Source: Lelliottia nimipressuralis
GTDB taxonomy: Bacteria; Pseudomonadota; Gammaproteobacteria; Enterobacterales; Enterobacteriaceae
DNA length: 64,000 bases
Assembly (NCBI RefSeq): GCF_004115925.1
Contig: NZ_SDDX01000030.1
Coordinates: 16,399-80,398 of the forward strand
Direction: 5' to 3'
The notes under the pieces are model-generated. The model was given only the letters and a program-made list of their open reading frames with translations, was not told where the DNA came from and did not search any database. Positions 59,460-64,000 of this stretch are shown one piece after another (positions within the stretch are counted from its first letter, which is position 1; each line of letters begins with the position of its first letter). A program made the translations under genes and the position numbers.

Positions 59460-60485
59460 ATGAAAAAGACGATGTTAGCCAGCCTGGCCGCAGCGGGCAT
59501 GTTGTTTGCTGTAGCGGGACAAGCTCATGCCGGCACAACGCTGGATGCCGTTAAAAAGAAAGGTTTTGTACAGTGCGGTATCAGTGATGGGTTACCGGGC
59601 TTCTCCTATGCCGATGCGAACGGAAAGTTCACCGGTATTGATGTCGATGTATGCCGTGGCGTTGCAGCAGCCCTCTTCGGGGATGACACCAAAGTAAAAT
59701 ACACCCCTCTGACGGCGAAAGAGCGCTTTACCGCTCTGCAGTCTGGCGAAGTGGACATGCTTTCTCGTAATACCACCTGGACTTCATCGCGTGACGCGGG
59801 CATGGGAATGTCCTTCACCGGCGTTACCTATTATGACGGTATCGGCTTCCTGACCCACAACAAGGCGGGACTGAAGAGCGCCAAAGAGCTCGACGGGGCG
59901 ACTGTTTGTATTCAGGCAGGCACTGACACCGAGCTGAATGTCGCCGACTATTTCAAAGCCAACAACATGAAATACACGCCGGTCACCTTCGACCGCTCTG
60001 ATGAATCCGCTAAAGCGCTGGAGTCTGGACGCTGCGATACGCTGGCGTCAGACCAGTCTCAACTGTATGCCCTGCGCATCAAACTGAGCAACCCGGCGGA
60101 ATGGATTGTTCTGCCAGAAGTCATCTCGAAAGAACCTCTCGGCCCGGTCGTACGCCGTGGCGATGAAGACTGGTTCTCCATCGTTCGCTGGACGCTGTTC
60201 GCTATGCTGAACGCCGAAGAGATGGGCATCAACTCGAAAAACGTCGATGAAAAAGCCGCTAATCCCTCAACACCAGATATGGCGCACCTTTTGGGTAAAG
60301 AGGGTGATTTCGGCAAAGATCTGAAACTGGATAACAAGTGGGCTTATAACATCATTAAACACGTCGGTAACTATTCAGAGATCTTCGAGCGCAACGTGGG
60401 ATCGGAAAGTGCATTGAAGATCAAACGTGGCCAGAACAACCTCTGGAACAACGGCGGCATTCAGTACGCTCCGCCGGTACGTTAA
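59460..60485 (+). CDS. yhdW: Amino acid ABC transporter, periplasmic binding protein
   Basis: This 341-residue AapJ-type binding protein has a signal peptide cleaved after AHA (near residue 24) and a type II periplasmic-binding fold with GFSYADANGKFTGIDVDVCRGVAAALFG (family N-lobe) near residue 43. It would capture polar or general L-amino acids for YhdXYZ. In E. coli K-12 yhdW is annotated as a pseudogene, as I recall; here it is intact. Confidence 0.93.
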   Translation: MKKTMLASLAAAGMLFAVAGQAHAGTTLDAVKKKGFVQCGISDGLPGFSYADANGKFTGIDVDVCRGVAAALFGDDTKVKYTPLTAKERFTALQSGEVDMLSRNTTWTSSRDAGMGMSFTGVTYYDGIGFLTHNKAGLKSAKELDGATVCIQAGTDTELNVADYFKANNMKYTPVTFDRSDESAKALESGRCDTLASDQSQLYALRIKLSNPAEWIVLPEVISKEPLGPVVRRGDEDWFSIVRWTLFAMLNAEEMGINSKNVDEKAANPSTPDMAHLLGKEGDFGKDLKLDNKWAYNIIKHVGNYSEIFERNVGSESALKIKRGQNNLWNNGGIQYAPPVR

Positions 60486-60553
60486 GTTTTTAGCTGTAAC
60501 GGGCACCGCATCTGTGGTGCCCAGTCCAGAGTCATGGTTACCGAGGTTTCTTT

Positions 60554-61735
60554 ATGTCCCATCGCCGCTTAGCCGTAAAAGGAAAACTTTCCTTTTCTCA
60601 TCCCGCGGTCCGCGCCTGGCTATTCCAGATAATCGCTGTTGTCGCCGTCGTGGTCGTCGCGGTTTATTTAATTCATAACACTGTTACCAACCTGAGCAAT
60701 CGCGGCATTACTTCGGGCTTTGCCTTCCTGGATCGCAGCGCTGGTTTTGGCATTGTGCAGCACTTGATTGATTATCAAGAGGGAGACACATACGGAAGAG
60801 TGTTTCTGGTCGGCCTGCTGAACACGCTTCTGGTCTCTGCGCTGTGTATTGTGTTTGCTTCGTTTCTCGGCTTTTTCCTCGGACTTGCGCGCCTTTCGGA
60901 GAACTGGTTATTACGCAAACTCTCGACGATTTATATTGAGACGTTTCGCAATATTCCGCCCCTCCTGCAGATCTTCTTCTGGTATTTCGCCGTACTGCGC
61001 AATTTACCCGGCCCGCGCCAGGCCGTTGATGCCTGGGATCTGTTTTTCCTGAGTAATCGCGGTCTCTATATTCCCTCGCCGCTGGCGGGCGAAGGGCTGT
61101 ACGCGTTCATGGCAGCCATCGTTGTTGCTATCGCCATTACGATTGGGCTCTTTCGCTATAACCGCACACTTCAGATCAAAACCGGGCAACTTCGCAGAAC
61201 ATGGCCAGCAGGCGTTGCATTGATTGTGGGTTTACCGCTGCTCGCACACTGGACTTTCGGTGCTGCGTTGCACTGGGATATTCCACAGCTGCGTGGTTTT
61301 AATTTCCGGGGTGGGATGGTGCTGATCCCAGAGCTTGCGGCGCTGACGCTGGCGCTGTCGATTTATACCTCCGCATTTATTGCCGAAATCATTCGTTCCG
61401 GTATCCAGGCAGTACCCTATGGGCAGCACGAAGCCGCGCGATCACTCGGATTACCAAATCCGGTGACCCTGCGTCAGGTGATCATCCCGCAAGCCTTGCG
61501 CGTGATCATCCCGCCGCTGACCAGTCAGTATCTTAATATTGCCAAAAACTCCTCGCTGGCGGCTGCCATTGGTTATCCCGACATGGTTTCCCTTTTCGCC
61601 GGAACCGTGCTTAACCAGACCGGGCAAGCTATCGAGACTATCGCCATCACCATGTCCGTCTATCTGATTATCAGCCTGACGATCTCACTGCTGATGAATA
61701 TCTATAACCGTCGCATCGCCCTGGTTGAGCGCTAA
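60554..61735 (+). CDS. yhdX: Amino acid ABC transporter permease (AapQ type)
   Basis: This 393-residue permease has about eight transmembrane helices and the family EAA loop near the C-terminus (EAARSLGLPNPVTLRQVIIPQALR). It pairs with YhdY to form the membrane channel. It follows yhdW by 68 bases and precedes yhdY by six. Confidence 0.94.
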   Translation: MSHRRLAVKGKLSFSHPAVRAWLFQIIAVVAVVVVAVYLIHNTVTNLSNRGITSGFAFLDRSAGFGIVQHLIDYQEGDTYGRVFLVGLLNTLLVSALCIVFASFLGFFLGLARLSENWLLRKLSTIYIETFRNIPPLLQIFFWYFAVLRNLPGPRQAVDAWDLFFLSNRGLYIPSPLAGEGLYAFMAAIVVAIAITIGLFRYNRTLQIKTGQLRRTWPAGVALIVGLPLLAHWTFGAALHWDIPQLRGFNFRGGMVLIPELAALTLALSIYTSAFIAEIIRSGIQAVPYGQHEAARSLGLPNPVTLRQVIIPQALRVIIPPLTSQYLNIAKNSSLAAAIGYPDMVSLFAGTVLNQTGQAIETIAITMSVYLIISLTISLLMNIYNRRIALVER

Positions 61736-61741
61736 GGAACC

Positions 61742-62848
61742 ATGATGACAAAAGCCGTATTGTCACAGCCCTCACGCCCGTCCAGCGCCGGAAGCTGGCG
61801 CTTCATCGCCTGGGCACGCAAGAATTTGTTCTCCTCATGGAGCAACAGTCTCCTGACGATCGTCAGTTTATGGTTGATTTGGGTGCTGATTCCCCCCCTG
61901 CTGAACTGGGCGTTTTTACAGGCAAACTGGGTAGGCTCTACGCGGGCTGACTGCACCAAGGCCGGTGCCTGCTGGGTCTTTATCCATGAGCGTTTCGGCC
62001 AGTTTATGTATGGTCTCTATCCACACGATCAACGCTGGCGCATCAATCTTGCGCTGGTTGTCGGCCTGCTGTCGATCGCACCGATGTTCTTTAAAAGTCT
62101 GCCGCGTCGTGGTCGCTATATTGCCTGCTGGGCAGTGGTGTATCCGCTGATTGTCTGGTTGTTACTGTATGGGGGAATACTGGGGCTGGAGCGTGTAGAA
62201 ACACGCCAGTGGGGTGGGCTGACGTTAACCCTGATCATCGCTTCTGTTGGGATCGCCGGGGCGCTGCCGTTGGGTATTTTGCTGGCACTGGGTCGTCGTT
62301 CAACGATGCCGGTGGTACGCATTCTGTCGGTGATCTTTATCGAGTTCTGGCGCGGTGTACCGCTGATTACCGTTCTGTTTATGTCCTCGGTGATGCTGCC
62401 GCTGTTTATGGCGGAAGGCACCACGATCGACAAACTGATCCGCGCCCTGGTGGGGGTCGTGTTATTCCAGTCAGCGTATGTTGCAGAAGTGGTTCGCGGC
62501 GGGCTTCAGGCGCTGCCAAAAGGTCAGTATGAGGCTGCTGAATCGCTGGCACTTGGTTACTGGAAAACCCAGGGACTCGTGATCTTACCCCAGGCGCTCA
62601 AGCTGGTTATTCCGGGGCTGGTGAACACTATCATCGCCCTGTTTAAAGATACCAGCCTCGTGATCATCATTGGATTGTTTGATCTTTTCAGTAGTGTTCA
62701 GCAGGCCACAGTCGACCCGGCCTGGCTGGGAATGTCAACCGAAGGCTATGTTTTTGCAGCACTTGTGTACTGGATTTTCTGTTTCAGTATGTCGCGCTAT
62801 AGCCAGCATCTGGAAAAGCGCTTTAATACCGGGCGTACGCCGCATTGA
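61742..62848 (+). CDS. yhdY: Amino acid ABC transporter permease (AapM type)
   Basis: This 368-residue second permease has a longer N-terminal region and the EAA loop ([25 protein letters not shown]) near residue 262. The start follows AAGGAACC. It lies between yhdX and yhdZ in one operon. Confidence 0.94.
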   Translation: MMTKAVLSQPSRPSSAGSWRFIAWARKNLFSSWSNSLLTIVSLWLIWVLIPPLLNWAFLQANWVGSTRADCTKAGACWVFIHERFGQFMYGLYPHDQRWRINLALVVGLLSIAPMFFKSLPRRGRYIACWAVVYPLIVWLLLYGGILGLERVETRQWGGLTLTLIIASVGIAGALPLGILLALGRRSTMPVVRILSVIFIEFWRGVPLITVLFMSSVMLPLFMAEGTTIDKLIRALVGVVLFQSAYVAEVVRGGLQALPKGQYEAAESLALGYWKTQGLVILPQALKLVIPGLVNTIIALFKDTSLVIIIGLFDLFSSVQQATVDPAWLGMSTEGYVFAALVYWIFCFSMSRYSQHLEKRFNTGRTPH

Positions 62849-62855
62849 GGAATTT

Positions 62856-63614
62856 ATGAGCAAAATAACGATGACCCCCGCTGACGCGATGATTACGCTG
62901 GAAAACGTTAATAAATGGTACGGGCAGTTTCATGTCCTGAAAGATATCAATCTGAAGGTAAAGCAAGGTGAACGTATCGTCCTGTGCGGCCCGTCAGGTT
63001 CAGGTAAATCTACGACGATTCGCTGTATTAACCATCTTGAAGAGCATCAACAAGGGCGCATCGTTGTTGATGGAATTGAGCTGGATGAAGATATTCGCAA
63101 TATCGAACGAGTCCGCCAGGAAGTGGGTATGGTATTCCAGCATTTCAATCTGTTCCCCCATTTGACGGTATTACAGAATTGCACACTGGCGCCTATTTGG
63201 GTTAGAAAGATGCCTAAAAAAGAAGCTGAGGCGCTGGCGATGCATTATCTGGAACGGGTACGCATTGCTGAACATGCGAATAAGTTCCCCGGACAGATAT
63301 CGGGGGGGCAGCAGCAGCGTGTCGCTATCGCGCGATCCTTGTGCATGAAACCTAAAATTATGCTGTTCGATGAACCGACTTCAGCGCTCGATCCAGAGAT
63401 GGTTAAAGAGGTGCTGGATACGATGATTGGTCTGGCACAATCGGGAATGACAATGCTCTGTGTCACGCATGAAATGGGCTTTGCCAGAACAGTGGCAGAC
63501 AGGGTGATCTTCATGGATCGCGGGGAAATTGTCGAACAGGCTGCACCGGAAGAGTTTTTTGCTCATCCGAAATCTGAAAGAACGCGAGCATTTTTGTCAC
63601 AGGTGATTCATTAA
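62856..63614 (+). CDS. yhdZ: Amino acid ABC transporter ATP-binding protein
   Basis: This 252-residue ATPase has Walker [10 protein letters not shown] (45-53), the signature [15 protein letters not shown] (about 150) and Walker [15 protein letters not shown]. The start at 62856 ([10 protein letters not shown]) has GAGG upstream and gives the E. coli length; a longer frame from 62670 would overlap yhdY and is rejected. Confidence 0.96.
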   Translation: MSKITMTPADAMITLENVNKWYGQFHVLKDINLKVKQGERIVLCGPSGSGKSTTIRCINHLEEHQQGRIVVDGIELDEDIRNIERVRQEVGMVFQHFNLFPHLTVLQNCTLAPIWVRKMPKKEAEALAMHYLERVRIAEHANKFPGQISGGQQQRVAIARSLCMKPKIMLFDEPTSALDPEMVKEVLDTMIGLAQSGMTMLCVTHEMGFARTVADRVIFMDRGEIVEQAAPEEFFAHPKSERTRAFLSQVIH

Positions 63615-63624
63615 TCAATGATAG

Positions 63625-63653
63625 TTGCCCGGTGGCATTTGGTTGCCGGGCAA
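63625..63653 (+). terminator. Hairpin after yhdZ
   Basis: The arms ttgcccgg and ccgggcaa enclose a 13-base loop just after the yhdZ stop. The tail is short in T (aaaagg), so termination is probably partial. Confidence 0.55.
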
Positions 63654-63700
63654 AAGGTGTCTGGCAACGTTCTCGTCTGATATTTCGATGTATAAACGCA

Positions 63701-63728
63701 AAAAGGCCATCCTTGCGGATGGCCTTTT
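63701..63728 (-). terminator. Terminator of the rRNA operon
   Basis: A 12-base-pair stem (aaaaggccatcc / ggatggcctttt) with a four-base loop lies ten bases past the 5S 3' end on the minus strand. This is the familiar rrn T1-type terminator. Confidence 0.93.
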
Positions 63729-63738
63729 CACTTATTTG

Positions 63739-63858
63739 ATGTCTGGCAGTTCCCTACTCTCACATGGGGAGACCCCACACTACCATCGGCGCTACGGCGT
63801 TTCACTTCTGAGTTCGGCATGGGGTCAGGTGGGACCACCGCGCTAAAGCCGCCAGACA
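63739..63858 (-). rRNA. rrfF: 5S ribosomal RNA, distal copy
   Basis: A full 120-base 5S rRNA is read on the minus strand, from TGTCTGGCGG at 63858 to CTGCCAGACAT at 63739. Both helix I strands carry a matching change (U-A in place of the usual C-G), so pairing is kept. It is the last gene of an rrnD-like operon. The gene symbol follows E. coli rrnD order. Confidence 0.95.
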
Positions 63859-63897
63859 AATTCTTTTACTATTGCCGAACTTCAACCACGTATAAAG

Positions 63898-63973
63898 TGG
63901 TGCTGATACCCAGAGTCGAACTGGGGACCTCACCCTTACCAAGGGTGCGCTCTACCAACTGAGCCATATCAGC
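63898..63973 (-). tRNA. thrV: tRNA-Thr (anticodon GGU)
   Basis: The 76-base tRNA is read on the minus strand from GCTGATATGGC at 63973 to ATCAGCACCA at 63898, with an encoded CCA. The anticodon stem-loop CACCCTTGGTAAGGGTG gives GGT for threonine, and the T-arm GTTCGAC is intact. In E. coli rrnD it lies between two 5S genes, as here. Confidence 0.96.
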
Positions 63974-63985
63974 ACGCTAAATTTG

Positions 63986-64000
63986 ATGCCTGGCAGTTCC
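63986..64000 (-). rRNA. rrfD: 5S ribosomal RNA, proximal copy (3' end only)
   Basis: The last 15 bases of the window read GGAACTGCCAGGCAT on the minus strand, the usual 3' end of 5S rRNA. The rest lies beyond the edge. It has the standard C-G pair in helix I, unlike the distal copy. Confidence 0.85.

Overview
The window is a stretch of conserved chromosome from a member of the Enterobacteriaceae. It follows the gene order of the Escherichia coli gltBD - nan - sspAB - rplM/rpsI - degQS - mdh - argR - aae - tldD - yhdP - rng - mre - csrD - accBC - panF - prmA - fis - acrEF - yhdWXYZ - rrnD segment almost gene for gene. Proteins look near-identical to their E. coli counterparts as I remember them, but several local differences point to a relative such as Enterobacter, Lelliottia or Leclercia. 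These are a nan operon without nanE, two tandem yhcN genes, a succinate-semialdehyde dehydrogenase gene beside yhcO, yagU between aaeR and tldD, msrPQ beside aroQ, no gltF, no yhdJ, and an MHYT-GGDEF-EAL gene next to acrS. The genus assignment is inference.

Layout. 1-6.6 kb: the tail of a membrane protein gene, a long regulated leader with a CRP-like site and a 29-codon upstream reading frame, then gltB-gltD (glutamate synthase). 6.5-11.4 kb: the sialic acid operon nanA-nanT-nanK-nanQ with its repressor gene nanR and a triple-repeat operator. 11.4-13.7 kb: sspA-sspB and rplM-rpsI. 14-18.4 kb: zapE, zapG and the envelope proteases degQ and degS. 18.4-21.6 kb: mdh, argR, two YhcN-type periplasmic proteins and a barstar-like protein. 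21.6-28.3 kb: an aldehyde dehydrogenase, the aaeXAB efflux operon with divergent aaeR, and yagU. 28.4-40.7 kb, all on the minus strand: tldD, yhdP, rng, maf, mreD-mreC-mreB and csrD. 40.8-50.6 kb, all on the plus strand: acuI, msrPQ, aroQ-accB-accC, yhdT-panF, prmA, dusB-fis. 50.7-58.5 kb: yhdU, the cyclic-di-GMP gene, acrS and acrEF. 58.7-63.6 kb: yhdV and the yhdWXYZ amino acid ABC transporter behind a sigma-54 type promoter. 63.7-64 kb: the 3' end of an rRNA operon on the minus strand (5S, tRNA-Thr, start of another 5S, terminator).

Functional themes are nitrogen assimilation (gltBD, yhdWXYZ, argR), sialic acid use, cell shape and envelope quality control (mreBCD, degQ, degS, yhdP, zapE, zapG, msrPQ), fatty-acid and coenzyme A precursor supply (accBC, panF), translation and growth control (rplM, rpsI, prmA, dusB-fis, rrn), and efflux (aaeAB, acrEF). 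I found no CRISPR array, prophage, insertion sequence or integrated island, and no convincing undescribed multi-gene system. The most useful oddities are the gltB upstream reading frame, the missing nanE, the sigma-54/NtrC architecture before yhdW, a perfect 12-bp inverted repeat in an enlarged prmA-dusB gap, and the GGDEF-EAL gene that shares its stop-codon palindrome with acrS.
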